64,000 nt of DNA from Chaetomium olivaceum (GCA_039881045.1 JAYWVB010000041.1:1-64000); one strand, 5' to 3'; counted from the stretch's first letter, positions 1-12,071 are shown. Program-made: numbers and translations. The notes: generated by a model from the letters alone, not told the origin.

Positions 1-70
1 GGAGGTCAAGCTAGTAAGCATCGATGCTGTCGTCCCGATTCCCCAGCCTAGCTAACACCACGCGCAACAG

Positions 71-1896
71 GACCAGACAGAGAATAAAATGCGCCGGTTT
101 GTCCCTCGACTCCGAACCACTTACAACTCGGGGGCGTGTCTGACTATGAACAGGCATGTACAGCAAGGCTTCGTGGGGCGGCCTGCCGACCCCTACATTC
201 ACGTCAAGTTCACGGGGGTCGGCAAGGACGAGGGCAAGGACCCCGTGGTGAGCCTGCTCATCTTCGATTGGATGGATCAGGAGTATCTCGACGTGCTGCC
301 AGGCAATACGGAGCGCGGCGGCCATCTGCCAGCAGGAGTTCGTCGATGCCGGGTACTGCAATGAAACCGAAATTGGCCAGTTCCTCGTCTCGCCCAACGC
401 CACCGAGGTCGGTCAACGTCATCTTCACCAAGGCGATGCACCTCAAGGACTCGGCCCCCGTCAAGTATCCCATCACCAAGACGGGCTACTTTTTGTGTCG
501 TTACGAGAAGTTCGGCGCCACTAGCTACGAGGCTATCGTCGAGTTCCGCAACGCCTTCGGCGAGCTCCCGGCTACCCAGATTCCGAAACTGCCCTTCTAT
601 GGCGGCATCTCCATCGCATATGCGCTAGTGCTGGTGTATGTACAGCTGACGGCGAGATTTGTTTGAATAAAGCTGACCATCGCAGATTCTGGGGTTTCCT
701 GTACTTCCAGCATCGTTCCGACATATGTAAGTGACGGTAGGGAGGTCACACTATCACGGCGTTCAGCATTGACTAACGTTACACGTAGTGGCCGTGCAAA
801 ACTACATCACAGCGATCCTCATCTTCTTGGTTATCGAGATGATCATGACCTGGGGTTTCTATAGTACGTCTTCTGGCTACCTCGTCCTGACAACCGCTGA
901 CCATCCCAGACTACCTGAACAGGAACGGGTCGAACGTTGGCTCGCAAGTTTTGCTTGTCGTCGTCGCCGTCCTCAACGCCGCGCGCAACTCGTTCTCCTT
1001 CTTCCTGCTCCTAATCGTCTGCATGGGCTACGGTGTGGTGAAGCACACGCTCGGGTCGCACCATGATCTACGTTCGATGGCTCGCCATTGGGCACTTTAT
1101 CTTTGGCATCGTCTACGCCATTACTAGCCTGGTCGTCAACCCGGACACGGCGGGACCCTTCGTGCTGCTCATCGTCCTCCCGCTTGCAGGCACGCTCACT
1201 GCCTTCTACGTCTGGACGCTCAACTCGCTCAACTGGACGCTCAAGGACCTGCGCGAGCGCAAGCAGCACGTCAAGGAGACCATGTACCGCAAGCTGTGGT
1301 GGTGCATTCTGGTTTCTATCATGGTCATTTTCGCCTTCTTCTTCTTCAACTCTTTTCGTTTGCCTCGGCCCGCGACCCGGACTACGTCCCCTTCCACTGG
1401 AAGACGCGCTGGTTCGTGCTCGACGGCTGGCTCAACATTGTGTACTTTGCCGACGTCGCCTTCATCGCCTACGTCTGGCGCCCGACCGCTAACAACCGGC
1501 GCTTCGCCATGAGCGACGAGATCGCGCAGGAGGACGACGGCACCTTTGAGATTGCCAACCTGGATATCGGAAACCCGGATGAGTCGGACGACGACGAGGA
1601 GGCGAGGATCGAGGGTGCGAAGCCGGCCCAGGGTGGGCAGACTCAGACCGCGGGCAGCGGGTCACAGCCCGCCCAGGTACAGCGTGCGCAGCGTCGTCAT
1701 CGGCGGCGGCTGGCGCGGCGACTAGGCGAGGAAAGCGTCGCCGCCTATGCCGAGGGAGTCGCTGGATGGTGAGACCATCTTTGCCGTGAGGCGAGGACGG
1801 AAGTTCTCGGACGACGAGGATGAGGACGAGGATGAGGACGACGACGACGAGAGTAGTGAGGAGGAGTCGGGGCGGCTGGTTAGGACGAGGAAGTAG
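71..1896 (+). pseudogene. PTM1/GPR107-family (GOST) seven-TM membrane protein, frame-disrupted
   Basis: The conserved pieces in order are a luminal N-terminal domain (DPYIHVKF, GYCNETEIGQFL, KLPFYGGISIAYAL), several membrane helices (MIYVRWLAIGHFIFGIVYAI, ILVSIMVIFAFFFF) and an acidic cytoplasmic tail near MSDEIAQEDDGTFEIANLDI. This order matches fungal PTM1/Lu7TM proteins of the Golgi-endosome system. Introns with good GT-AG sites lie near 640-685, 727-788 and 864-909. The pieces do not share one frame: breaks are needed near 180, 312, 410, 1060, 1362 and 1740, each explicable by a 1-2 nt indel, several in short homopolymers. Position 71 follows an apparent acceptor (AACAG), so an upstream exon probably lies outside the window. 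It is either a decaying gene or a poorly resolved stretch of assembly; the family call itself is fairly secure. Confidence 0.7.
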
Positions 1897-2283
1897 AGGG
1901 GATGTAAAGGGGGAGTGTTTCTTATGCGGTATGGAAAGGTTAACTAGATTTCCACCAAAACGGGTTCGTGTGAGATGGATGGATGGTCGAGCTGTACTAT
2001 ATATGGCGATGACTGATTGGCGTTGTTGGGTGGGACTATTGGTATCTACTATTATTGCATCGCGTTCTTTCAGGGGTATTTCGGTCATGTAAACATTCAG
2101 ACGGCCACTGCTTTTCTGATTATTGCTGTTTCTCGCAAGCATCGGTGATGATTTCAGCGTTGTTATTTGTACCTCTGAATTGTAGGTTTCGTTTATCGTA
2201 CAGCTAAGACTACCCCCAAACCTAGGGGAGGTTAATCACATTTGCACCGTCCTACACATTCCTCACCACAGCACGACCCCAAC
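1897..2283. other. convergent intergenic spacer
   Basis: This is the 3' side of both neighbours, the PTM1-like gene on + and the NDUFAF7-like gene on -. I see no coding, RNA or repeat signal; it should hold the two polyadenylation regions. Confidence 0.5.
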
Positions 2284-4183
2284 CTAAGCATCCACATCCC
2301 CCCCAAACCCAACCGGCCTCCTCCTCCCCTCATTCTCCGGCAAGATGGCCAGCGCCTTATACAGCTTCCCCATCCCATTCGGCCCGCGATCCACCAACCT
2401 CTTCCACGCCCTCCTCACATCTTCCGCCGCCTTCTCCCTCCTTTCCCGCCTCCCTCTCCTTCCACCCCCTCCTCCCCTGCTCTCCCTCCGATTCCGATTC
2501 CGATTCCAAAATCGCCTTACACAACATATCCACCCTCTCCCCGCCCCCCATCCCCTCCAAAAACACCCCCTGCCCCACCGGCCCATGCACCTCCACCCCC
2601 TCACTGCCCCGCGTCGCCGCCTCGGCCAGCGCGCCAAAATCGACATCCGCACTCAAGTCCGTCAGGCCCGGTTCCGCAAAGGGACTGACCCGTCGATGCC
2701 GCCTGATGCCGCGCAGGGAATTCGTCGGGATGGAGCCGTCCCCCGGGCCATAGTCCAGGATGAGGGCGGCGCCGGAGGGGCGGGGTTTGGGGTGGATGGG
2801 GGAGCCGCCGATGCGGGTGGCGAAGTCGGTGGCGTAGAGGGATAGGTCGGGGGAGATTTCGATGAGGGCTCCGCCGTGGGTGAGGGTGGTGGGGGTTTTG
2901 AGGGCGCGGTAGCGCGGGGAGGACTCGGGCAGGTAGAGCGCGTGGCGGGTGGGCGCCTGGGCGAGGGTGAGCTGGAAGTCGGGAGGCGGGGTGTCGCGGG
3001 CTTGGGAGGGCGGCGTGTTGAGGCTGGCGTGGGTTGATCCGGGCGGGGTGGGGGAGACGAGGAGTTCGCGCCATTGGAGGGTGGGGTGGGAGGTTTTGGT
3101 GGAGGGGGAGGAGGGGGTGGTGGTTTGGGAGGCGGGGACCGAGATTAGTTCGAAGGCGTGGATGGGGAGGGCGTCGAAGAATTCGTGGGCCATTATTAGG
3201 GGCATCTTTTCGGGAGCTATGGTGGGGTGGTGGGTTAGTAATGGGAAGCGATGGGCGGTGGAAAGGGGAAGAGTGAAACATACCGATGGGGATAGATTTG
3301 ATAGTCTCGGTCCAGACAATGGGCAGGGCGTTGTACTTGCACACGCTGTGGTAGCCGACCTTGGACTCGGTCATGGGGGCGTCCCCGCCGCAGAGGAGGT
3401 TCTTCTGGGCTACCCTCAGCTCCGGGCTGGCCTCGACCATGTAGATAGCGTCGATGCTATTGGCCATGGCGGGGAACCGTTGGATGGTCTGTAGCACGTT
3501 AGTTATGTTCGAAAAAGATAACAAGTTTCATCACATACCCTCAACATGTCGTCCATTAGGGTACCACGGCCGGGACCGACCTCGATCAGCTCAACCCCCT
3601 TGCTCCGACGGCCCTGGGCAATCCACTCGGCCACATACCAGATGCCACAGAGCTCGCCAAAGACCTGGGAAATTTCGGGGGACGTCACAAAATCGCCCTT
3701 CAGACCGAACTGGTCACGGCCCTCCTCGATGGCGCCGGTGTAATAGCCGCCGATATCAGCAGTCAGGCACATGCGCATATAACTGGCGAGTGGTACAGGG
3801 CCGGTTATCTGGTGAATGTGAATAATTGTTATCAGGAGAGCAGCTCAAAAGTGTAACTTCAGAAGGTACAACTCGAGAGAGAGTAAACACACCTCGATGG
3901 CCGCACCCAATTGTTTAGCAAGGGGTGTCGACCATTTCCTTTCCTCGCCGAGTCCATCATGCTGCTGTTCGGGGCTCTTATTCTGTAAGATTGCGGGAGT
4001 TGAAGAAAAGTGCCGTGTTGCGGTTAAGCTCAGGGATGAGCTTCGAAGTGAGTTGGGAATGAGAGCACTTCTAAAAACACTTCTCTTAGCAGCACTTCTC
4101 TGAGCAACACTTCTTCCAGGTTGCAGAACACCATGGCGCGCGTTCCTCAGCGCTCTCAACGCTGCGGATCTCATGTTGCACAA
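2284..4183 (-). CDS. NDUFAF7/MidA-type mitochondrial protein-arginine methyltransferase, with one apparent frameshift
   Basis: Exons are 4183-3893, 3808-3539, 3488-3284 and 3216-2284. The N-terminus is Arg/Ser-rich with no acidic residues for about 70 aa, a typical mitochondrial presequence (ends near HFSSTPAILQNK). The SAM-dependent methyltransferase family (DUF185) is recognised from GDFVTSPEISQVFGELCGIW, ELIEVGPGRGTLMDDMLR (SAM-binding loop), MAHEFFDALPIHAFELI and ALILDYGPGDG. Family members methylate NDUFS2 during complex I assembly. Exon 4 starts in frame (to DMLCKAILESESESEG), but the expected C-terminus (VRRAWKRLVDRGPNGMGKLY) lies in another frame. The switch falls in an A/G-rich run around 2430-2510, and exon 4 is one nucleotide too long for a single frame. 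Position 4174 is an alternative start (MRSAALRALR). Confidence 0.8.
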
Positions 4184-4497
4184 TTCGAGCAGCCGATATC
4201 ACGCCTTCATAGTTTAGAGTTGAAGTGAGGTCGTTTGCCTATGTAGATCTCCTGTAGAGGGGAAGCCCAGGCTTGACCTCACTGCAAGCTAAGTTCTGGT
4301 GTGTTACACCCCCCCAAAAGTTCTTATCGATTGAGCTCTCTATCATCGTCGAACTTTAACCCTAACCCCGATGTTAATCCCTGGAGTGATGTCAGTGCTC
4401 AAAGCCACATCGACAAGCTCGTGCCACATGTCAATTGCGACGAGTTCAACGAGTTGCAACCACTTTCCGTCAACCACTTCAACAATCTACCGCAGAA
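4184..4497. promoter_or_regulatory. bidirectional promoter spacer
   Basis: About 310 bp separate the divergent starts of the NDUFAF7-like gene (-) and USE1 (+), so both promoters must lie here or in the 5' UTRs. A short CCCTAACCCCGATGTTAATCCC stretch near 4361 is the only distinctive sequence; no specific factor site is claimed. Confidence 0.45.
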
Positions 4498-5647
4498 ATG
4501 GCTCGAGTAATACCAGGCATAACGCCAACGCCCATTCCTCGACGGGCTGACCCCCTGACCGACCTCACCCTGCTACTGAGCCGCTTGCAGCGCACCATCC
4601 TGCACGCCGACGCCGAGCGCGAAGCACGACTACGGGAGAGCGACTTTGAGAGGGAAAAGGCTCATGCGGTAGGCATTCAATATTTTGGTTGACATATTTT
4701 AGAAGCTATGCTAACACATCTAGAACATCCACTATGCGCGATCGCTCCTCACAAAACTCGAGCAGGAAGCCCTTACCTTCAAGATCCATTCCCGCCGACA
4801 GGAAGCCCAGGCCGATCTGGTGCGGAAAAAGGAGGTCCTCGACCAGCTATCCGAACGTCTCAGCGATCTAGCCGAGTTTGCAGCCGCGAGTAATACCGCC
4901 CATGACGGCGACGACGACGACACCTCCGACGGGGAAGACCTTCTGGCCGACATTATCGCCACACCAAGCGAGAGCCTGAACTCGACGAGGTCACCAGACA
5001 TGCCACCAGAAGAGCCCAATGAGCCATCAGACGAAATACCGTCCCCTCTAGAACCGCCATCACGCTCTCTACCACAACCGACACAGCAAACAAACACACC
5101 CCCGTCAACCCGAACAACCTCAACCTCAATCTCAACCGCAGCGCAACCAACCACCACCACCACGACTACCACCACCCAAACCCTCCGCCCACGCCACCCC
5201 GACCCAACCCCCTCCTCCTCCTCATCCTCCTCTCCATCAAACCCCCCACCCCAAGCCTCCACCACCTCCAGCTCCCTCTTCCCCAACCACCAACCCGCCA
5301 ACTCCACAACCGCCATCACCTCCACAACCGAAGCCATCCTCGACCGCCAGCGCGCCGAGCAAGACGCCCTCTCCGAATCCATCCTCAAGCTCGCCTCCGA
5401 CTTGAAGGCTTCATCACAGGCTTTTAGCGCATCGCTGGACCAGGACCGCGAAGTCGTCGACCGCGCGGGCCAGGGGATGAGTAAAACGGGGCAGAGCATG
5501 GAGGGTGTGACTCGGACGATGGGGATGTTGCAGAGGATGACCGAGGGGGAGGGGTGGTGGGGGAGGATGAAATTGTATGCGATTGTGTATGGGTTGATGG
5601 TGGTGTTGGTGTTGGTGGTGTTTGTGTTGCCGAAGTTGAGGTTTTAG
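4498..5647 (+). CDS. use1: ER Q-SNARE Use1-like protein
   Basis: Exons are 4498-4668 and 4724-5647, with a GCTAAC branch point and TAG acceptor, giving 364 aa. Use1 is an ER t-SNARE for Golgi-to-ER retrograde fusion. The N-terminal part (LTDLTLLLSRLQRTIL, HYARSLLTKLEQEAL) and an ILDRQRAEQDALSESILKLA coiled SNARE segment near residues 255-330 match fungal Use1. A C-terminal membrane anchor (LYAIVYGLMVVLVLVVFVLP) is followed by only KLRF. The middle (residues about 140-240) is a Ser/Thr/Pro-rich linker with a polythreonine stretch. The start codon is chosen because MARVIPGITPTPIP begins the conserved part. The reading frame is intact across the whole gene. Confidence 0.85.
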
Positions 5648-6065
5648 GTTTTAGGCTTTGGGTTTTGGAGGGGTTAGGGGTGTTGGGGTTAGGATTAGGT
5701 TGGGTTGGGTTGGGAGTTGGGACTGGGTTGGTGGTCGAGGAGGGCATTACTACTGTAATTCATATTCCTATTGTTCGTTCTTTTGGTTGAGGAGCTGGAA
5801 ACGGGGGGTTAGCGTGTATTGTGATGTGTTGATGATGATGATGATATTGCTATCTCTATTTGCCTATTTGGATAACTACTTGGCTATGCTGGGAACGAGA
5901 CGATGCGTGTGTAATAATAAGAGTAAATCATCGAGTGTGGAACCGGGACCTTTGTCCATCCGCGAGCGCCCCTTTTCCCCTTTCCCCTTTTAATAATAAA
6001 CAGCGTGTTGACATCTTCTCTATTCTCGGTCATCTCTCCCTTTTGGTGTGTTTGATGCGGATGGG
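5648..6065. other. convergent spacer with a telomere-like G-rich tract
   Basis: The first 80 bases after the USE1 stop are almost pure G and T on the + strand, with repeated GGTT(A)GG units (about 5638-5725) resembling degenerate TTAGGG repeats. The rest holds an AATAATAAA-like segment near 5990 and no gene. Confidence 0.5.
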
Positions 6066-7729
6066 TTAATGAGCCCTCGGACTTGGCTCTCCTGTCACGG
6101 GTGTGGCCGTTATCGCCGGGTTGTTCAAAGAGCGCAAATCGTGTTGTCCGTCCCCAGAGAAGTCAACGGCGCGAGGCGAGGTGATAGGCGTGGGCCAACT
6201 AAGTGTCGGTGCCGTTACCGACGAAGAGACGGGATCGTGTCCGGCCTTCGCTCCGTGCTGGGGGAGGTCCATCATCATAGCCGGGTCGGGTCGAGGCGAG
6301 TGTGCTGGCGTGATAAGCGATGTTGATTGCCCGATAAAGCCGGGGAAGTCCCAAGATGTGCCAATAGCAGGTGTAGCCACGGGCATGGCGCAGTCGTTGC
6401 CCTTTGTGTTGGCGGCTGCGCTGGATGTCTCGGCAAGCGCTGCGGTGTTCACTTCTTTATGGGCCTCCACAGCTTTGGGGATCCCAGACGCTGGAACCCA
6501 ACCCACTGGCTTGCCACCAGTCTGAATACATGTCAGCTTACTTTGCTCTACTATCTTCTCGCGGAATCAACTCACCGGCGGCTGGTACTGAAAGACGCGC
6601 CTGTCGGTGGCCCCTGTCTTCACGAGACGTTGCGCCCAGGGGATGCTAGTCTTCATACAAAAGAAAGACTGGAACAAGGCAAACTCGCGCGCAAAGCTAC
6701 CTGGAGCGTGGCTGGGACGGTGGATTTTGGCTTGCGTGTCGCCTTTCTTTTTGTAGTACTTGACGACAAACCAGTAGAGGTGCGGTTTGGCATTGTTGGA
6801 TTCGAAGATCTAAGGAGTTAGAGAATTGTCCCCGATTTAGGCTGCAAGTAGAACACGGAGCTGGGTGTATCGTGTGCCAAAAGGGATTGCTGAAGGAATT
6901 GCTGGGAGGACAGATGGCGAAGGGTCAGTGGCTCAGTGCCTTACAAAATCTGGAAAGGGGTAAAGCGGTAAGACGGGATGAATGCCCCTGAACAAAAACA
7001 ACAAACCGAAACTCCACTCACCGAAAGAATGTACCGCTCTCCCTGAATTCCGGCATCCTCATCATCTCGAGTCATAACTACCTCGTACTGAAAGAACGTA
7101 TGGTCGCGGTAAAGATGGTAGAGATCTGGATAATCAGCCAAATTTCAGCAAGAAACTCTAGACAAAAACATACTCGGATTGACCTCCCTCACGGCCTTCT
7201 CCAGCCCCTTGATAACCCTCAACCGCTGCCGCTCCCGCTCTCTCTCCCTTTTCAGCGCCCGCAAATGCGAGTACGGCCCCTCATCCAGCCGCTTCCCCTT
7301 CAGCATCGAGTCCTCCAGCCAGTCCAGCGTGACAATCTGGCACGTCTTGGGGCGTTTGAGCGCCGCCTTCACTATTCATCAGTATTCACGTTAGCCACTC
7401 CCATCCCAAGGTACCCCCCCCCCCCATTGGCAAACAACACAAACACAAAAATACGTACCCAACTTCCCTCCCCTTTTAAACTCCTCCCCAGTACACACAA
7501 CATGCGTCACCTCCACGTCCCCACTCCTTCCCACACCATCCTCACCCCCGATGCTTGAACCTGCGCTCACACTCAGAGCCATGCCAGAACCATCCCTCAC
7601 AAACCGGCCCTCCCGCAGCCCGACCCACCGCGTGATGTTGGCATCAGACCACTGGGCGCTGCCGCCGAGGTTGCCTACCGCGGCGATGGTCAGGCCGCGG
7701 AAGATGGGCTTCTCTTTGCGGGTGCGCAT
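6066..7729 (-). CDS. BRCT plus WGR-like domain protein (no catalytic domain)
   Basis: Exons are 7729-7459, 7371-7174, 7125-7022, 6809-6576 and 6521-6066 (420 aa); phases agree at every junction and the frame is intact. Residues 1-130 look like a BRCT domain: IFRGLTIAAVGNLGG, DVEVTHVVCTGEEF, and the hallmark tryptophan in CQIVTLDWLEDSMLKGKRL. Residues about 155-265 resemble a WGR domain as in PARPs (LYRDHTFFQYEVVM, YWFVVKYYKKKGDTQAKI, FALFQSFFCMKTSIPWAQRL). The C-terminal 150 aa are low-complexity, rich in Ala/Thr/Ser/Pro. Fungal PARP homologues carry BRCT-WGR plus a PARP catalytic domain; that domain is absent here. A role in DNA damage or chromatin is inferred from domains only. Confidence 0.7.
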
Positions 7730-9507
7730 TGTGACGGGCCTATTTGGCGTGTATTTGTGTGTTGGGTGTGTGCGAATGGGGATGGCTGGATGGTGCGTGC
7801 GTGTCCGGTTGTTCGGATTGGAATTGGGATTGGGTGATGGGGGAACGTATTGAGTATGGGAGAAGGGAGTATGTTTTGACTGGGGGGGTCAATGGCAAAT
7901 GTTTGCTGAAAATGGAAGTGGCAGAAGAAAGAAGGAAGCGTTTAAGAGACGGTAGGTCTCTCGAGACTTCGGTTTGAAAAGGAGCCTGGGCCGGCTCGGC
8001 GGGTGAAGGGTCGTAGGAAAGACCTTTAGAAGGAAACTGGAGGCAAGAGGATGTAAGGATGGTTGGTGGACAGTACGTATATATTTCATGGACAGAGGAA
8101 AAAGACTGACCATGTGGAGGAAAGTCAATCAGTGGATTAATGGCAGAGCAAGTGCGGAGAATACAGCGATGTGCGAGATGAGTGAGTCGGGCTGCTGAAG
8201 TGGAAGATGGGTAACGGAGTGAAACAAAATCAACTCTGCGGAAAGTGTCTTTTTAGTAAAAGAGTTTGGTGTAGAAATGGAGACTGCCGGGTGGCCTAGA
8301 GAAACATATAACACTGCTCCTGCTTGTTCCTAAATCTCACTCACATTGGGCCTCCTTTAGAAACCGAGAGAAGGAAACTCCAGTCTAGACGGATAAAAGT
8401 GAGATACGAATGTCCACGCCCGCGACTGTAAAATTCATGCTTGTGTAAGTGAGTCTATACCGAAATGACCGTGGCATCAACATCTAGGAACGAGCCTTGT
8501 GAGATAGAAGCTAATGAATAAACGAACACTCTGAAACCAGCCACCGGGAAGTCAATTCATAATACAATACTCTAAATGTCCTGATGAAGTTGCCAAGATA
8601 AATGTCGGGGGGGCATATTTAGCATCGTGGCTTTGCTTCTTCGTCGCGTTGGTATGGGCTTCGGTTGGAGTGTTTTTGTTTTTCCACCTTCCGTTGTCCA
8701 TTTCACCAGAACCACCCATACCTTCGGAGTTCTGTCACCGTTCCGTTCTTTTTTTGGCGGGGAGGGGGGGCGCAATAACTAATCATGACCCAAACCAGAC
8801 CATATAGGTTCTGTTGTGGGAGTCAACTTTCAACAGATCCCACTGCAGACCGTTCCTGGTGCAGTGGTAAGGATGTGACATAGTCAATCACCCTCCCGGC
8901 TGGAAGCCATATACCGCCGGGCCGGAGAATGACCACAGCCTGTTTGTTCGATCCAAGTTGGGTCGTGCAAACTTTTTTCGGTGTTTTTACCAGTTTTTGA
9001 ACCTTAATTACTGGCCTACATCTGAACCCGCAAAAAAGAAACACGAGAAACAGGAAGGAGGAGGACCGGGTTAAAGAGAATAGAAATTAAGGTACATACC
9101 TATCCAAACAAGTTCAAGGGCACGGGTAACAACATGTCAATGTTAGGGCAATAATCGTACAGTTCTCATTTTTATTATATTTTCTTGTTTACACAAACCA
9201 CTCCCTCGATAACGTCTCTAACTTCTACTTACCTACTCATACTCCTCATACTCCTCATACTCCTCATACTCCTCATACTCCTCATACTCCTCATACGCCT
9301 CATAGTTATCAACCCCGCCACCGCCCTCATAATTGCCACATATGAATGCGTACTGAACCCATCCAACAAACTGGAAGTTGAGAACAGGACATGTGACAAC
9401 ACCCCATATCCGCACACATGATCATACGCCGCAGTAGCAGGTCAAACGAACTTGTGAATTCAGAAACTATCTTTCTCTAGAAGACCCAACACCAACCAAC
9501 CAACCAC
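7730..9507. other. intergenic region
   Basis: About 1.8 kb without a supportable gene. Short open frames here lack codon structure and family similarity. The first part should contain the promoter of the BRCT-WGR gene, and the end is the 3' flank of trpC. The only clear structure is the 9-nt tandem repeat at 9234-9304. Confidence 0.5.
9234..9304. repeat. 9-nt tandem repeat (ACTCCTCAT)n
   Basis: About six perfect consecutive copies of ACTCCTCAT start at 9241, flanked by one imperfect unit on each side. It lies in the 3' flank of trpC. It opens frames on both strands (Glu-Glu-Tyr or Met-Arg-Ser repeats on the - strand), but these are repeat artefacts. Confidence 0.9.
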
Positions 9508-11893
9508 CTACCGAATAGCCTTAGCCGCCTTCACAAACCCCCTGATCTTCTCCAGACTCTGCTTCCCATCCACCTCCACCCCACTACTAACATCCACACC
9601 CAGCACCCTCTCCGCCAACGGCCCCAGCGCCGCCACCGCATCCACCACATTCTCCGGCCCCAGCCCGCCCGCCAACAGCACCTCCAACCCCCGATCCGCC
9701 TCCAACGCCGCCTTCACCGCCTCCACATCCAACAGCTTCCCGGACCCGGCCCCCGAATCCAACAGCGGCACGGCATGGTACCCGCGCACACCCAGCCCGA
9801 TCTGGCCCGGCTTGAACTTGCGCACGACGGGGACAGGGATCAGGCTGGCCCACTCGAGCGGCTCGTCGCCGTGCAGCTGCACCACGTCGAGGTTGTACAG
9901 CCGCTGCTTCTCGAGCACGTCGGCCAGCGGCTGGTCCATGAACACGCCGACGAGGAGCGGGCGGCCCTGCTTGCGCAGGACCGAGCTGGTGAGGGCGAAG
10001 AAGTCGGTTGCGGCTTGCGGGACATGGATGGCTTCTTCTGAGGTGGTGGCGGTGGGGTTCTTGCTGCGGCTGCTGCTATGGACGGTCTCGGAGATGGCGA
10101 GGGCGGTCTCGTGCGAGACGCAGCGTTTGGTGCCGGGGACGAGGATCATGCCGACGAGGTCGGCGCCGGCGTTGATGGCTTCTGTGGCGGCCTCGGCGCT
10201 GCGTGTTCCGCAGATTTTGACGAGCAAAGGGTTGGTGGCGGACTTGGGTGCGGGCGCGTCGGGGCCTGCGCAGAGCTCCCGGATGAACTTGGATGCGTCG
10301 GGGGCGCGCATGATGGCCTCGCCGACGAGCACGCCGTTGACGCCGTCCCGCTTGCAGTCGAGAACGTCCTGGTGGGAGTTGATGCCGCTGAGCGCGCACA
10401 GGAAGGTGTCCTTGGGCACCATGCTCCGCAGCCGGCCGGTTGTGCCTAGGTCCACCTCGAAGTTCTCCAGGTTGCGGTTGTTGACGCCAATCACCTTGGA
10501 CCCCAGCTTGATGGCAATGGCCATCTCCTCGGTGTTTTGCACCTCGACTAGCGGCTCCATGCCCAGAGAGAGCGAGTACTTGTAGAGCCGCTCCAAGAGC
10601 TCGATATCCAACATCTTCACGATCAGCAGCACGGTATCGGCACCTGCAAGCCTCGCCTCGAGGATCTGGTACTCCTCAAAGATGAACTCCTTCCGGAGGA
10701 CCGCCGGCCGGTTGGGCATGGCGTTGAGGACTTGGCGCACCGCCCGCAGGTCCTCGATGCTGCCTTTGAACCACTCAGGCTCGGTGAGAACCGAGATGAC
10801 GCTGGCGCCGGCAAGCGCATACTTGCGGGCCTGGCTGGGCGCGTCTATGTCAAGCGCAAAGATGCCCTTGGAGGGCGACCCTCTCTTGATCTCGGCGGCT
10901 AGGGCGACATCAAATGGGGAGTTGCGCAGGCGATCGACGAGCGAGATCTGGGGCGGTGCGAGGTTCAAGTCGTAGGCGGCTTGCAGGTCGGAGGGCCGCT
11001 GGGAAGGGATCTCCTTCTGAGCGGCAACGGCCGCTTTCCGGTGAGCGTAGATCTTTTGGAGGATGTTGTTCTTTGGCGGGGCTGTCTTCGGCACGACCAC
11101 GGCATTCTTTTTCTCCTGGGCAGCCTTCTCCAGCGTGGCCTTCTGCAGGCGCTCGTTCTCAGCCCAGGTCCCTCCCTGCATGTGGAGGAAGTTCTTGAGC
11201 ATGAGACGCCCGTCGGCGGAAAGAATGCTCTCGGGGTGGAACTGCACACCCTCGACGGTGTACTCCTTGTGACGAACACCCATGATGACGCCCTTGGAGC
11301 CATCCTTGTTGGCAATCCAGGAGGTGACCTCGAGAGATTCAGGCAGGGTGATGTGGGTGCCAGCGAGTGAGTGGTAGCGGGTGACGGGTAAACCCTGGGC
11401 GAGACCAGCATAGACACCCTTGGAGTCGTGGACTAGTGGTGAGGTCTTGCCGTGGAGGATCTCACCAGCGAAGCTCACATCACCACCATACACATCAAAA
11501 ATGCATTGTCTGCACACAAGAGATGAGTCAGTGATCCAAACCGGACGGTGCAATTGTATTCTTTACTTACTGCCCCATGCACACTCCGAAAACGGGGATC
11601 TTGCCGGCAAAGTGCTTGATAGCATCACGACTGACACCCGAATCGGTGTTTGGGTGCCCTGGCCCAGGGCTGATCACCAATTGAGTTGGATTCTTCGCAA
11701 TCAGCTCATCGATCGTGATCTTGTCGTTCCTGAACACCGTTACATTGGCACCCTCGAGCACCAAGTATTGGTAGACATTCCACGTAAAGGAGTCATAGTT
11801 GTCGATCAAGATGAGGTTGGTAGCTGTTGGTACCAGGGGCGAAGGATCGGGATGGTGGGGTGAGTAATCGGTGATATCCGGGGTGGCAGGCAT
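9508..11893 (-). CDS. trpC: trifunctional tryptophan biosynthesis protein (GATase, IGPS, PRAI)
   Basis: Exons are 11893-11571 and 11509-9508 (774 aa, uninterrupted). The order is that of fungal trpC/trp-1 proteins. Residues 1-235 are a class I glutamine amidotransferase supplying ammonia to anthranilate synthase (NLILIDNYDSFTWNV, nucleophile Cys in GVCMGQQCIF across the intron, His-Glu in VEGVQFHPES). Then comes indole-3-glycerol-phosphate synthase (DVALAAEIKRGSPSKG, RKEFIFEEYQI, GVLVGEAIMRA). The last part is phosphoribosylanthranilate isomerase (LLVKICGTRSAEAATEAI, LDVVQLHGDEPLEW). All three active-site regions look complete. The gene is divergent from NUP192, and two CPC1/Gcn4 sites lie about 180-200 bp upstream, fitting cross-pathway amino-acid control. 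Confidence 0.96.
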
Positions 11894-12071
11894 TTTTGTT
11901 GGTTGGTGTTGAGGGGTTGATTGACGGTTGGTTTCTGACACCGAATTCGGAGCGAGGGGAAGCTGAGATGGCGATAAACCTTTTAAAAAGTTTATTTTTA
12001 CCTCTCTTTTGGCGGTGCTGAACAAAAGAACGGTTTGAATCGTTTGCAAGAACTGGATGTTTCTCCAGTCT

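Noticed and set aside
973..2142. Long - strand frames opposite the PTM1-like gene
   Set aside because: Composition (Arg/Pro/Ser-rich) is that of antisense frames of GC-rich genes; the + strand carries the conserved motifs.
9229..9421. Long open frames through the 9-nt repeat (Glu-Glu-Tyr or Met-Arg-Ser repeats)
   Set aside because: Any 9-nt repeat without stops opens frames on both strands; no non-repeat coding sequence is attached.
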